Below the pieces are notes generated by a model, which searched no databases, was not told the DNA's origin, and was given only the letters and a program-made list of their open reading frames with translations. Below, piece by piece: positions 25,838-33,754 of a stretch of DNA of 64,000 nucleotides (its first letter is position 1; the number at the start of each line of letters is the position of its first letter). The position numbers and the translations under genes are program-made. The DNA comes from Chitinophaga rhizosphaerae (GTDB lineage: Bacteria > Bacteroidota > Bacteroidia > Chitinophagales > Chitinophagaceae): contig NZ_RXLO01000007.1 of the NCBI RefSeq assembly GCF_003958645.1, positions 62,001 through 126,000 on the forward strand. Direction: 5' to 3'.

Positions 25838-25872
25838 CCATCCCGATTCAAAAAGGGATCGGCGAAGGTAGT
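25828..25872. repeat. 17/18-nt inverted repeat covering the tRNA-operon -7 box
   Basis: The left arm at 25828-25844 (ACTACCTTTGCCATCCC) pairs with the right arm at 25855-25872 apart from one G-T pair and one extra G, around a 10-nt loop. The left arm contains the -7 box itself, so the repeat could be an operator or a 5' leader hairpin. Confidence 0.65.
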
Positions 25873-26024
25873 AAAGTTCTTTGCTGTAGGGCATTTTAGC
25901 CGAAACAAGTGAGTTTTGAAAAATCTTGGGAAAGTGAAAAAAAATATTTGTTTTAATAAAATTTTCACCCTTATTTTGCACTCCCTTTAAGCAAGAATGT
26001 TAATCTTTTTCTTGACAAAAGAAT

Positions 26025-26098
26025 GCCAGCATAGCTCAGTTGGCCAGAGCTACTGATTTGTAATCAGTGGGTCGGGGGTTCGAATCCCTCTGCTGGCT
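26025..26098 (+). tRNA. tRNA-Thr (anticodon TGT)
   Basis: Acceptor GCCAGCA pairs with TGCTGGC; D-arm, anticodon loop TTTGTAA in an ACTGA/TCAGT stem, and T-loop TTCGAAT are canonical. No full CCA is encoded. Confidence 0.97.
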
Positions 26099-26119
26099 CA
26101 AAAGGTTATTAAGTAAGTC

Positions 26120-26202
26120 GGGCAGGTTCCAGAGCGGCCAAATGGGGCGGACTGTAAATCCGCTGTCTTTCGACTTCACAGGTTCGAATCCTGTCCTGCC
26201 CA
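26120..26202 (+). tRNA. tRNA-Tyr (anticodon GTA)
   Basis: A class II tRNA with a long variable arm; acceptor GGGCAGG pairs with CCTGCCC, anticodon loop CTGTAAA in a GCGGA/TCCGC stem. CCA is encoded at 26203-26205. Confidence 0.97.
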
Positions 26203-26263
26203 CCAAAAATGCAAGCTTTGCGTAGTGTGTTTTGGTAGAAATGTAGATGAGGCAAAGCGATGT

Positions 26264-26336
26264 GCGGGAGTAGCTCAGTTGGTAGAGCGACAGCCTTCCA
26301 AGCTGTAGGTCGCGGGTTCGAACCTCGTCTCCCGCT
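26264..26336 (+). tRNA. tRNA-Gly (anticodon TCC)
   Basis: Acceptor GCGGGAG pairs with CTCCCGC; anticodon loop CTTCCAA in an ACAGC/GCTGT stem; T-loop TTCGAAC. Confidence 0.97.
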
Positions 26337-26352
26337 CTAAAGCACCTTCAAC

Positions 26353-26424
<72 letters not shown>

Positions 26425-26507
26425 CAAAAGAATTCGGATGCTGGGTAACCGGAAAGTCCTTCTGGGAAATTTCTGTGGCCGGTATCCGAAATTCGAAGTT
26501 TAACGAA

Positions 26508-26581
26508 GCCGGTAAGCTCAATGGATGAGCGTTTCGCCAGTAAGCGAGAAGGAGCGGGTTCAATTCCTGCGGCGGGCTCCA
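26508..26581 (+). pseudogene. Degenerate tRNA-like element upstream of tuf
   Basis: The segment has a D-arm (GCTC/GAGC), a good T-arm (GCGGG-TTCAATT-CCTGC) and an encoded CCA at 26579-26581. The acceptor pairs imperfectly (GCCGGTA with GGCGGGC, two mismatches), and the anticodon stem TTCGC/GCGAG closes a six-base loop CAGTAA, one base short of normal. It looks like a decayed fifth tRNA of the cluster, or a tRNA mimic kept in the tuf leader; no amino acid can be assigned. Confidence 0.6.
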
Positions 26582-26650
26582 GTTTGTTAAGTACGTTTTA
26601 AAACAACTATAAAGCAATAAACTTTACAAACCATCTTAAAAAAAAATACA

Positions 26651-27838
26651 ATGGCAAAAGAAACCTTTAAGCGGGATAAACCCCACGTTAACATTGGTAC
26701 CATTGGTCACGTTGACCACGGTAAAACTACCTTGACTGCTGCCATTACTACAATTCTGGCAAACAAGGGCTTGGCTGAGAAGAAAGGTTATGACGAGATC
26801 GACGCGGCTCCTGAAGAAAAAGAAAGAGGTATCACCATCAATACAGCACACGTAGAGTATCAGACTACAAACCGTCACTATGCTCACGTTGACTGCCCTG
26901 GCCACGCTGACTATGTGAAAAACATGATCACCGGTGCCGCCCAGATGGACGGTGCTATCCTGGTAGTAGCTGCTACCGACGGTCCGATGCCCCAAACCAA
27001 AGAGCACGTTCTGCTGGCTCGCCAGGTAGGTGTTCCCCGTATGGTTGTATTCATGAACAAAGTAGACCTGGTTGATGACGCCGAGCTGCTGGAACTCGTT
27101 GAGATCGAGCTGCGCGAACTGCTGTCTTCCTATGGTTTCGACGGTGATAATGTACCCATCATCCAAGGCTCCGCTACCGGCGCGCTCGCAGGTGACCCCC
27201 AGTGGATCGCCAAGATCGAGGAACTGATGGAAGCAGTTGATACTTACATTCCCCTGCCTCCCCGCCCGGTTGACCAACCCTTCCTGATGTCGGTAGAAGA
27301 CGTGTTCTCCATCACCGGTCGTGGTACTGTAGCCACCGGTCGTATCGAGCGCGGTCGTATCAAAGTTGGTGAAAACGTTGAGATCGTAGGTCTGCAGGCA
27401 GAATCTATGAAATCTACCTGCACCGGCGTTGAAATGTTCAAAAAACTGCTGGACGAAGGTGAAGCTGGTGACAACGCCGGTCTGCTCCTCCGCGGTATTG
27501 AGAAAACCCAGATCCGTCGCGGTATGGTTATCTGCCAGCCCGGTTCCATCACTCCGCACACCGACTTCAAATGCGAAGTTTACGTACTGAGCAAAGAAGA
27601 AGGTGGCCGTCACACGCCGTTCTTCCAGAAATACCGTCCTCAGTTCTACTTCCGTACTACGGACGTAACTGGTGAGGTTGAACTGCCGGCAGGTGTTGAA
27701 ATGGTTATGCCTGGTGATAACATCAGCCTGACTGTTAAACTGATCCAACCGATCGCTATGGAGAAAGGTCTGAAATTCGCTATCCGCGAAGGTGGCCGTA
27801 CCGTAGGTGCTGGTCAGGTGACTGAAATCCTGAAATAA
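26651..27838 (+). CDS. tuf: Elongation factor Tu
   Basis: A 395-residue EF-Tu delivering aminoacyl-tRNA to the ribosome. GTPase motifs are complete: [10 protein letters not shown] (P-loop), [12 protein letters not shown] (switch I), DCPGHADYV (switch II) and NKVD. Domains 2 and 3 follow with [13 protein letters not shown] and the tRNA-binding C-terminal region. Codon use is visibly more biased than in neighbours, as expected for a very highly expressed gene. Its leader holds four tRNAs and the tRNA-like element, suggesting processing of a common transcript. A small GNRA-loop hairpin (27840-27855) without T-run follows the stop. Confidence 0.98.
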   Translation: MAKETFKRDKPHVNIGTIGHVDHGKTTLTAAITTILANKGLAEKKGYDEIDAAPEEKERGITINTAHVEYQTTNRHYAHVDCPGHADYVKNMITGAAQMDGAILVVAATDGPMPQTKEHVLLARQVGVPRMVVFMNKVDLVDDAELLELVEIELRELLSSYGFDGDNVPIIQGSATGALAGDPQWIAKIEELMEAVDTYIPLPPRPVDQPFLMSVEDVFSITGRGTVATGRIERGRIKVGENVEIVGLQAESMKSTCTGVEMFKKLLDEGEAGDNAGLLLRGIEKTQIRRGMVICQPGSITPHTDFKCEVYVLSKEEGGRHTPFFQKYRPQFYFRTTDVTGEVELPAGVEMVMPGDNISLTVKLIQPIAMEKGLKFAIREGGRTVGAGQVTEILK

Positions 27839-27881
27839 TCAGTAGGCAACTACTGAGAAAATAAAAAAAAGCCATCAGTTC

Positions 27882-27913
27882 TTGCGTAAGTAATCTCCCA
27901 AAGATTATCTTTG
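27882..27913 (+). promoter_or_regulatory. Promoter of trnW-secE-nusG
   Basis: TTG at 27882-27884, 21-nt spacer, perfect TATCTTTG at 27906-27913. It is bracketed by a 10-bp inverted repeat (AAGCCATCAG at 27869-27878, CTGATGGCTT at 27936-27945). Confidence 0.7.
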
Positions 27914-27949
27914 CAGACGGTGAAAACGAAAGGTGCTGATGGCTTACAC

Positions 27950-28020
27950 ACGGGCATGGTGCAACGGTAGCATACGGGTCTCCAAAACCTTTGATCTGGG
28001 TTCGAATCCTAGTGCCCGTG
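27950..28020 (+). tRNA. tRNA-Trp (anticodon CCA)
   Basis: Acceptor ACGGGCA pairs with TGCCCGT; anticodon loop CTCCAAA; discriminator G. Its place between tuf and secE is conserved across bacteria. Confidence 0.97.
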
Positions 28021-28150
28021 CTGATTAAAATGTAAATTGCCGGAAAGTTAAATTGCAGATTTCCTCGACAAATCCGCAATTTCCCTTGAAGGCAATTTTT
28101 ATCGTTCATAACAGGATTGTTTTTTAACTTCAGTCCCAAGAAATTAACAC

Positions 28151-28345
28151 ATGAACAAAGTCACGAACTACTTCAGAGAATCCTACCACGAACTGGTACA
28201 TAAAGTATCCTGGCCTACCTGGAAAGAACTGCAGTCATCTACCATGATCGTACTGATCGCAACCGTCATTATCACCTTGATGGTTTGGGGGATGGACACC
28301 GCTTCCCACCTGGTTTTATCGCAATACTATAAACTGTTTCAATAA
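28151..28345 (+). CDS. secE: Preprotein translocase subunit SecE
   Basis: A 64-residue short SecE with an amphipathic N-terminal helix (SYHELVHKVSWPTWKEL, containing the conserved VSWPT turn) and one membrane helix (TMIVLIATVIITLMVWGMD). It clamps SecY in the translocon. The single-helix form is usual outside the enteric bacteria. Its TAA stop shares one base with the nusG ATG, so translation is coupled. Confidence 0.95.
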   Translation: MNKVTNYFRESYHELVHKVSWPTWKELQSSTMIVLIATVIITLMVWGMDTASHLVLSQYYKLFQ

Positions 28346-28920
28346 TGGATGAAGCCCAAATCCCCACTCAGCCCGCTCAGGAAACCAAATGGTACGTGCT
28401 GCGCGTGGTAAGTGGCAAAGAGAAGAAAGTCAAAGAATACCTGGATATCGAGATCCGCCGCAGTGATTGGGCCAACGTAATCACCCAGGTTTTCCTCCCC
28501 GTGGAAAAAGTTTATAAAGTGCAGGCCGGTAAAAAAGTAATGCGCGAAAAAAACTTCTACCCCGGTTATGTGATGATCGAAGCCATCGAAGGGAAAATGA
28601 ACGACGAAGTGATCCAGGCCATCCGCAACGTGTCTGGCGTTATCCACTTCCTCGGTAAGGAAAAACCCATCGCTCTCCGCAAATCCGAAGTCAATAAAAT
28701 GCTCGGAAAAGTAGACGAGATCTCCGATCAGGGCCTCACCATGAGCGAACCGTTCATCGTCGGCGAAACCATCAAGATCATCGACGGTCCTTTCAACGAC
28801 TTCAACGGCGTCATCGAAGAAGTACTCGAAGAAAAGAAGAAACTGAAAGTAACCGTAAAGATCTTCGGCCGTGCCACACCGGTAGAGCTCAACTTTATGC
28901 AGGTAGAAAAAATCAGCTAA
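28345..28920 (+). CDS. nusG: Transcription termination/antitermination factor NusG
   Basis: A 191-residue protein with an N-terminal NGN domain ([29 protein letters not shown]) that binds RNA polymerase and a C-terminal KOW domain ([20 protein letters not shown]). It overlaps secE by one base and is followed 22 nt later by a strong terminator, so this unit ends here rather than reading into rplK as in the usual bacterial arrangement. Confidence 0.96.
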   Translation: MDEAQIPTQPAQETKWYVLRVVSGKEKKVKEYLDIEIRRSDWANVITQVFLPVEKVYKVQAGKKVMREKNFYPGYVMIEAIEGKMNDEVIQAIRNVSGVIHFLGKEKPIALRKSEVNKMLGKVDEISDQGLTMSEPFIVGETIKIIDGPFNDFNGVIEEVLEEKKKLKVTVKIFGRATPVELNFMQVEKIS

Positions 28921-28941
28921 TCCTGGTTTTCCACCATACTC

Positions 28942-28976
28942 GAAGAGGTTGCCATCCGGCAGCCTCTTCTTTTTTC
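28942..28976 (+). terminator. Strong terminator after nusG
   Basis: A 12-bp stem GAAGAGGTTGCC/GGCAGCCTCTTC (one G-T pair) with an ATCC loop is followed by a run of T residues. Confidence 0.93.
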
Positions 28977-29127
28977 CCCCTCCTCATCCCGCATGGAACG
29001 TATTTTTTACGCCATTCGCCAGATCATCCGGCAGCCAAGCCTTTCCGCCTCCATCTGCAACGCATACACGCTATCGGATGCTTTACAATTCACGGGACCC
29101 TCCCTCCAACTTTAATTGAATAACCCC

Positions 29128-29160
29128 AAAAAAGAAGCGGCCACGCCATCGCGCAGCCGC
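29128..29160 (-). terminator. Terminator of the lactonase-DUF1579 unit
   Basis: On the minus strand GCGGCTGCGC pairs with GCGTGGCCGC (two G-T pairs) around GATG, then a T-rich tract follows. Confidence 0.75.
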
Positions 29161-29187
29161 CGAAAATCTTGAAAGATCGCCAACCGT

Positions 29188-29748
29188 TTATTTACGGGTC
29201 AGCTTCATTTCCATACTCTTGAATTCCGTGCCGTCCTGCATCATGTACATTTCCATGAACTGGGTGTTGTCGTCTATCCACTTGAACACCTCGCGGATGC
29301 CCATGGGCTTGCCCATGGGGTCGACAGAAGAGCCCGTCAGCGTCATGCTGCGGGTAGCATCATCGTACTTGCCCTCAAGCACCATGACGCCGGTACCCAT
29401 ATTGTCGTACCAAACAGACTGGAACACTTTCTTGGCGTTATCGTACGCCAGAATCCCATGACCTTCGAATTGCATGCCGCCCATGTCTCCCGTGTGAACG
29501 GTTTCCTGGTAACGGTCGCCAAGGATCATGCGATTGGTACAGCTGCCGGTAGATTTGGAAGAAGGCCCTCCGGGCGACATCCAGAACGTGAGGTCCGTAT
29601 TCCAGGTGCCGTTGGCCATAGCCATCATTTTGTGCATGGGGCCGGGCGTCATGTAATCCATCCAGGCTTTCTGGGCGGCTTCATCCTGCGCGCGGGCGGA
29701 AATAACAGTACTGCAGACGATTGCGATGAACAAACAGATGCGTTTCAT
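29188..29748 (-). CDS. Exported DUF1579 family protein
   Basis: A 186-residue protein with a signal peptide (RICLFIAIVCSTVISARAQ). The mature part matches the DUF1579 type: AMANGTWNTDLTFWMSPGG, then CTNRMILGDRYQETVHTG, GMQFEGHGILAYDNAKKVF and a C-terminal KWIDDNTQFMEMY. The function of the family is unknown. The frame is open 22 codons upstream, but ATG 29748 starts exactly at the signal peptide. It follows the lactonase gene by 75 nt on the same strand, and both sit between nusG and rplK in the opposite orientation. Confidence 0.82.
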   Translation of the reverse strand: MKRICLFIAIVCSTVISARAQDEAAQKAWMDYMTPGPMHKMMAMANGTWNTDLTFWMSPGGPSSKSTGSCTNRMILGDRYQETVHTGDMGGMQFEGHGILAYDNAKKVFQSVWYDNMGTGVMVLEGKYDDATRSMTLTGSSVDPMGKPMGIREVFKWIDDNTQFMEMYMMQDGTEFKSMEMKLTRK

Positions 29749-29823
29749 AACGAAGGGGTTTAAGGCCATGAAGTTACGAAATACATGTATCAGCAACTTT
29801 TTGCCTGTTGCCACATGTAATAA

Positions 29824-30891
29824 TCACATGGTTTCCAGGCAGACGGGGGAGGGCGTTTTCATAGAATCGCCCGTGTCGGTTAACAGCCCCGTATCGGGAT
29901 CGCGCCTGAAAACGACGATCGATCCGCTTTTCTGAAGGGCGCAGTACAGGAGATTGCCATCGGGCGACAGGCAGAAGTTGCGGGGCTCTTTACCGGGAAG
30001 CGGTTGATTTTTAACGAGTTGTAATCCATCTGGTTGCACTTTGAAAATGGCGATCTGGTGGATATCGCCGCGGAGGGAAGTATAGAGGAATTTTCCGTCG
30101 GGTGAAAGATGGATGTCTGCCCCGCTGAAATGGTCGCCCTTGTAATCGGCGGGCGCGGCGGAAACGGTTTGCAGGGGTGTGAGGCCGCCGTTTTGATAGC
30201 GGAAGGTCTGGACCTGGCCGTTAAGCTCCAGCACGGCGAACAGGAGTTTCCCGTTAGCGGAGAAGGCCATGTGGCGCGGGCCTCCGCCGGGCGTGGTAGT
30301 GGCGAAAGGCTGTTTGGCAGGCGTCAGCGGGCGTTTATCGTGCTTGGGGTCGTAATCATATATATGGATGCGGTCGGTGCCCAGATCGGCCGCGAAGACT
30401 TGTTTCCCGTCGGGCGAGAAGAGGGTCGAATGGGCGTGCGGGGCTTCCTGGCGCGAGGGGTCCGGGCCTTTGCCGCTGAAATGGAGGCGTTGGACGGCGG
30501 TGCGGGGGATGCCGTTTTCGTCGAGCGGGAAAACGGTAAGACTGCCGCCATTATAATTGGAAACGATGATATGCAGGTTTTGCGGGTCAACGGAGATGTG
30601 GCAGGGGCCGTTTCCGGCGGGTTGTGGGCTACCTGCGGGCGTAAGCGCGGGAGGGGCCTGGCCGCCGGCGGGTTGAAGGGCGTATGCCTGAACGGTGCCT
30701 TCGCCGGTTTCGGAGACGGCGTAGAGCATTTTGCGGTTTGTGGACAGTTTCAGGAAAGAGGGGTTGGCGATGCCGCCGAAGCCTTTCCGGATATCCCCGA
30801 ACCAGGGAGCTTTGCCGGTGAGGATCAGTGTGTGGATGCCATTTTGGGATGCTTCGGAGTAGGAGCCGATAAAGAGTACGGTGTTTTTCAT
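29824..30891 (-). CDS. Lactonase family protein (seven-bladed beta-propeller)
   Basis: A 355-residue protein of the Pgl/lactonase (PF10282) family, whose best-known member, E. coli YbhE, hydrolyses 6-phosphogluconolactone. Propeller blades repeat phrases such as NGPCHISVDPQNLHIIVSNY, HSTLFSPDGKQVFAADLG, GPRHMAFSANGKLLFAVLEL and ADIHLSPDGKFLYTSLRG. The start MKNTVLFIGSYSE (30891) fits the family; an upstream ATG at 30948 would add a hydrophobic stretch (MLFLLLSLLL) and could give an exported form. It lies in the nusG-rplK gap, antisense to the surrounding operon. Confidence 0.85.
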   Translation of the reverse strand: MKNTVLFIGSYSEASQNGIHTLILTGKAPWFGDIRKGFGGIANPSFLKLSTNRKMLYAVSETGEGTVQAYALQPAGGQAPPALTPAGSPQPAGNGPCHISVDPQNLHIIVSNYNGGSLTVFPLDENGIPRTAVQRLHFSGKGPDPSRQEAPHAHSTLFSPDGKQVFAADLGTDRIHIYDYDPKHDKRPLTPAKQPFATTTPGGGPRHMAFSANGKLLFAVLELNGQVQTFRYQNGGLTPLQTVSAAPADYKGDHFSGADIHLSPDGKFLYTSLRGDIHQIAIFKVQPDGLQLVKNQPLPGKEPRNFCLSPDGNLLYCALQKSGSIVVFRRDPDTGLLTDTGDSMKTPSPVCLETM

Positions 30892-31167
30892 GCCGTTCGG
30901 TAGGTTTTCTGGTGATTTGAGCAAAAGTGATAACAGGAGAAATAGCATGTGGAAAAGCTTATGGGGGATAAATTTATAAAAAAGCGGGAAGGGATGGGGA
31001 GAAAATAATGGAAGGAAGGGTAGATGTGGAGGGGAAGAGGGGGGAAATCCGTATCTTTGCACGGCTCGGCGACGCGAATGTATCACATTCGTTTACAGGC
31101 AGTTAGTCATGCAGCAAAATTTCCATTCCCGGATAGTAGCAAAAAAAATGCCGAAGTCCAAATATTT
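30892..31167. other. Gene-free interval between the lactonase gene and the rplK promoter
   Basis: This stretch holds a possible plus-strand -7 box TATCTTTG (31052-31059) and a small perfect hairpin CGAATGT-ATC-ACATTCG (31075-31091). The main rplK promoter follows. No coding potential was recognised on either strand. Confidence 0.5.
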
Positions 31168-31198
31168 TTTGCGAATCAATTAAATATTACCTACCTTT
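31168..31198 (+). promoter_or_regulatory. Promoter of the rplKAJL-rpoBC operon
   Basis: TTG at 31168-31170 in a T-run, 20-nt spacer, perfect TACCTTTG at 31191-31198; about 100 nt of leader before rplK. Confidence 0.82.
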
Positions 31199-31301
31199 GC
31201 ATCCCCCTTAAAATGTCTTTCAACGAACGACTTTTGAGTTTTGGGAGTTTCTGCTTCCGGTGACGGGAGGGGAAACGTTTAACCAAATTAAAAACAACAC
31301 A

Positions 31302-31745
31302 ATGGCAAAAGAGATCGCAACGTACGTGAAACTCCAGGTGAAAGGTGGCCAAGCCAACCCTGCTCCTCCGATTGGCCCTGCACTGGGTTCGAAAGGTGTG
31401 AACATCATGGAGTTCTGCAAACAGTTCAATGCCCGTACCCAGGACAAGATGGGTAAGGTATTACCGGTGTTACTGACTGTTTACACTGACAAATCCTTTG
31501 ATTTCGTTATCAAGACTCCTCCGGCTCCGGTTCAACTGCTGGAAGCTGCGAAAGTTCAGAGTGGTTCCAAAGAGCCTAACCGTAACAAGGTGGGTAAAGT
31601 ATCCTGGGATCAGGTTGAGGCTATCGCCAAAGACAAGATGCCTGACCTGAACTGCTTCACGCTGGAAAGCGCCATGAGAATGGTGGCTGGTACTGCGCGC
31701 AGCATGGGTATCACCGTAGACGGTAAAGCGCCCTGGGAAAACTAA
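31302..31745 (+). CDS. rplK: 50S ribosomal protein uL11
   Basis: A 147-residue protein starting [20 protein letters not shown] with the proline-rich [18 protein letters not shown] segment that binds the GTPase centre of 23S rRNA. The C-terminal RNA-binding domain ([19 protein letters not shown]) is complete. The open frame extends 14 codons upstream but the chosen ATG is the conserved one. It begins the rplKAJL-rpoBC transcript. Confidence 0.97.
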   Translation: MAKEIATYVKLQVKGGQANPAPPIGPALGSKGVNIMEFCKQFNARTQDKMGKVLPVLLTVYTDKSFDFVIKTPPAPVQLLEAAKVQSGSKEPNRNKVGKVSWDQVEAIAKDKMPDLNCFTLESAMRMVAGTARSMGITVDGKAPWEN

Positions 31746-31790
31746 ATTGTTCACCCTGTGAAAGCAGGAATTAAGTAAAACATTCTGAAA

Positions 31791-32480
31791 ATGGCAACGA
31801 AAAAAAGAAAAGTAGCTGACGCGAAGGTGGACAAGAACAAGTCTTACAGCCTGAAAGAAGCGTCTACACTTGTAAAAGATATCAACTGCACGAAATTCGA
31901 CTCTTCTGTCGATCTGCATATCCGTCTGGGCGTAGACCCGAAGAAAGCCGACCAGGCGATCCGTGGTTCCGTTACGCTTCCTCACGGTACTGGTAAAACC
32001 AAGAAAGTGCTGGTACTTTGCACGCCTGACAAAGAGGCTGCTGCGAAAGAAGCCGGTGCTGACTTCGTAGGTCTGGATGATTTCATCGCGCAGATCGAAG
32101 CTGGCTGGACCGATGTAGACGTTATCATTGCGACGCCCGCAACGATGCCGAAGATCGGTAAGCTGGGTAAGATCCTGGGCCCCCGTAACCTGATGCCTAA
32201 CCCGAAGACCGGTACTGTTACCAACGACGTGGCAGCTGCCGTTACCGAGGTGAAAGGTGGTAAAATTACCTTCAAGGTAGACAAAGCTGGTATCATCCAC
32301 GCGTCTATCGGCCGTGTATCCTTCGCTCCCGAGAAGATCGAGCAGAACAGCCAGGAGCTGATCAACGCGATCATCAAGCTGAAGCCTTCTACCGCCAAAG
32401 GTACTTACCTGAAAGGTCTGAGCATGGCAGCGACCATGAGCCCGGGCATCGTAATCGACACTAAATCTGTTCAAAACTAA
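31791..32480 (+). CDS. rplA: 50S ribosomal protein uL1
   Basis: A 229-residue two-domain protein of the ribosomal L1 stalk, of standard length. Family segments include [62 protein letters not shown] and the C-terminal [18 protein letters not shown]1 also represses its own operon in other bacteria by binding leader mRNA; no such site was identified here. It follows rplK by 45 nt. Confidence 0.97.
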   Translation: MATKKRKVADAKVDKNKSYSLKEASTLVKDINCTKFDSSVDLHIRLGVDPKKADQAIRGSVTLPHGTGKTKKVLVLCTPDKEAAAKEAGADFVGLDDFIAQIEAGWTDVDVIIATPATMPKIGKLGKILGPRNLMPNPKTGTVTNDVAAAVTEVKGGKITFKVDKAGIIHASIGRVSFAPEKIEQNSQELINAIIKLKPSTAKGTYLKGLSMAATMSPGIVIDTKSVQN

Positions 32481-32549
32481 TTGACGGCCGTTGGTGCCGG
32501 AGCCGCGAGGCAGTGAAGGCAGTAAGCAGTCAATGTTAAACATTAAGCA

Positions 32550-33092
32550 ATGAACAAAGACCAAAAGAATGAAGTGATTGAGGTGCTGAAAAGCAAGTTC
32601 TCTCAGTACAGCAACTTCTATATTACCAATACCGAGTCTCTGACGGTAGCGCAGGTGAACCACCTGAGAAGGGTTTGTTTCGACAAGAATGTGGAAATGA
32701 AAGTGGCGAAGAACACCCTGATCAAAAAGGCACTGGAAAGCCTGGACAACGAGAAATATGCAGGTATCTACGAAGCACTGAACGGTGTTACGGCCCTGAT
32801 GTTCTCCGACAGCCCGAAAGAGCCCGCTGTGATCATCAGCACCTTCCGCAAGGCGAACGCGAAACTGGAAAAACCCGTTCTGAAAGCTGCTTTCGTGGCT
32901 GACGAAATCTACCTGGGCGACAACCAGCTGGCGAACCTGACGAAGATCAAGACCAAAAACGAGCTTATCGGCGAAGTTATCGGTCTGCTGCAATCTCCTG
33001 CAAAGCGCGTAATCGCTGCCCTGCTCGAGAAAGGCAAGAAAGAAGAAGGTGGAGAAGCCGCTGCAGCAGTAGCCGCACCCGCCGCCGAGTAA
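32550..33092 (+). CDS. rplJ: 50S ribosomal protein uL10
   Basis: A 180-residue protein forming the base of the L7/L12 stalk. The N-terminal rRNA-binding half carries MNKDQKNEVIEVLKSKF, HLRRVCFDKNVEMKVAKNT and ALNGVTALMFSD; the C-terminal helix (AKRVIAALLEKGKKEEGG) binds L7/L12 dimers and is followed by an Ala-rich tail. The 69-nt gap after rplA is shorter than the L10 leader of E. coli, and no clear autoregulatory structure was recognised in it. Confidence 0.96.
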   Translation: MNKDQKNEVIEVLKSKFSQYSNFYITNTESLTVAQVNHLRRVCFDKNVEMKVAKNTLIKKALESLDNEKYAGIYEALNGVTALMFSDSPKEPAVIISTFRKANAKLEKPVLKAAFVADEIYLGDNQLANLTKIKTKNELIGEVIGLLQSPAKRVIAALLEKGKKEEGGEAAAAVAAPAAE

Positions 33093-33168
33093 TCGGTAAC
33101 AACTTTGGCTTCCAAGTCACAATATATTCTAATTCAACATTTTAAAACAACACAAAAAACATTATAAA

Positions 33169-33543
33169 ATGGCAGACGTAAAAGCATTAGCTGAACAATT
33201 AGTAGGTCTTACTGTTAAGGAAGTACAGGAACTGGCAGACGTTCTGAAGAACGAATACGGTATCGAACCTGCTGCTGCTGCAGTTGTTGTAGCTGCTGGC
33301 GACGGCGGTGGAGCTGCTGCTGCTGAAGAAAAAACTGCTTTCAACGTAGTTCTGAAATCTGCAGGTGCTAGCAAACTGAACGTGGTTAAGGTTGTAAAAG
33401 ACCTGACCGGCCTCGGTCTGAAAGAAGCCAAAGAACTGGTTGACGGTGCTCCGAAATCAGTGAAAGAAGGCGTTAGCAAGGCTGAAGCAGAAGATCTGAA
33501 AGCGAAGCTGACTGAAGCAGGCGCTGACGTAGAAATTCAGTAA
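33169..33543 (+). CDS. rplL: 50S ribosomal protein bL12 (L7/L12)
   Basis: A 124-residue stalk protein with an N-terminal dimerisation region ([20 protein letters not shown]), an Ala/Gly-rich hinge ([19 protein letters not shown]) and a C-terminal factor-binding domain ([34 protein letters not shown]). It recruits EF-Tu and EF-G. A long hairpin lies between it and rpoB. Confidence 0.97.
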   Translation: MADVKALAEQLVGLTVKEVQELADVLKNEYGIEPAAAAVVVAAGDGGGAAAAEEKTAFNVVLKSAGASKLNVVKVVKDLTGLGLKEAKELVDGAPKSVKEGVSKAEAEDLKAKLTEAGADVEIQ

Positions 33544-33569
33544 TTCTTTGCATAATATACATTCTTTTT

Positions 33570-33603
33570 AAGGTCAAAAAGTGCTCCGGTACTTTTTGGC
33601 CTT
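33570..33603 (+). promoter_or_regulatory. rplL-rpoB intergenic hairpin (attenuator or processing site)
   Basis: AAGGTCAAAAAGT at 33570-33582 pairs with ACTTTTTGGCCTT at 33591-33603 (13 bp, one G-T pair) with an 8-nt loop and no T-run after it. Its position matches the attenuator/RNase III region between rplL and rpoB in E. coli. Confidence 0.65.
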
Positions 33604-33754
33604 ATTCCCTTTGGGAACGTATCTTTTCCTGATGGTCCGGCAAACGGGAAATTCCCGGCTTTGATGGTTGAGTTACAATAATTTGGATGTTTTTGGCAAA
33701 GAATCGTTAATTTCCCTTATTCAATACAAGTCATATTAACTGCTAACTTCGAAT

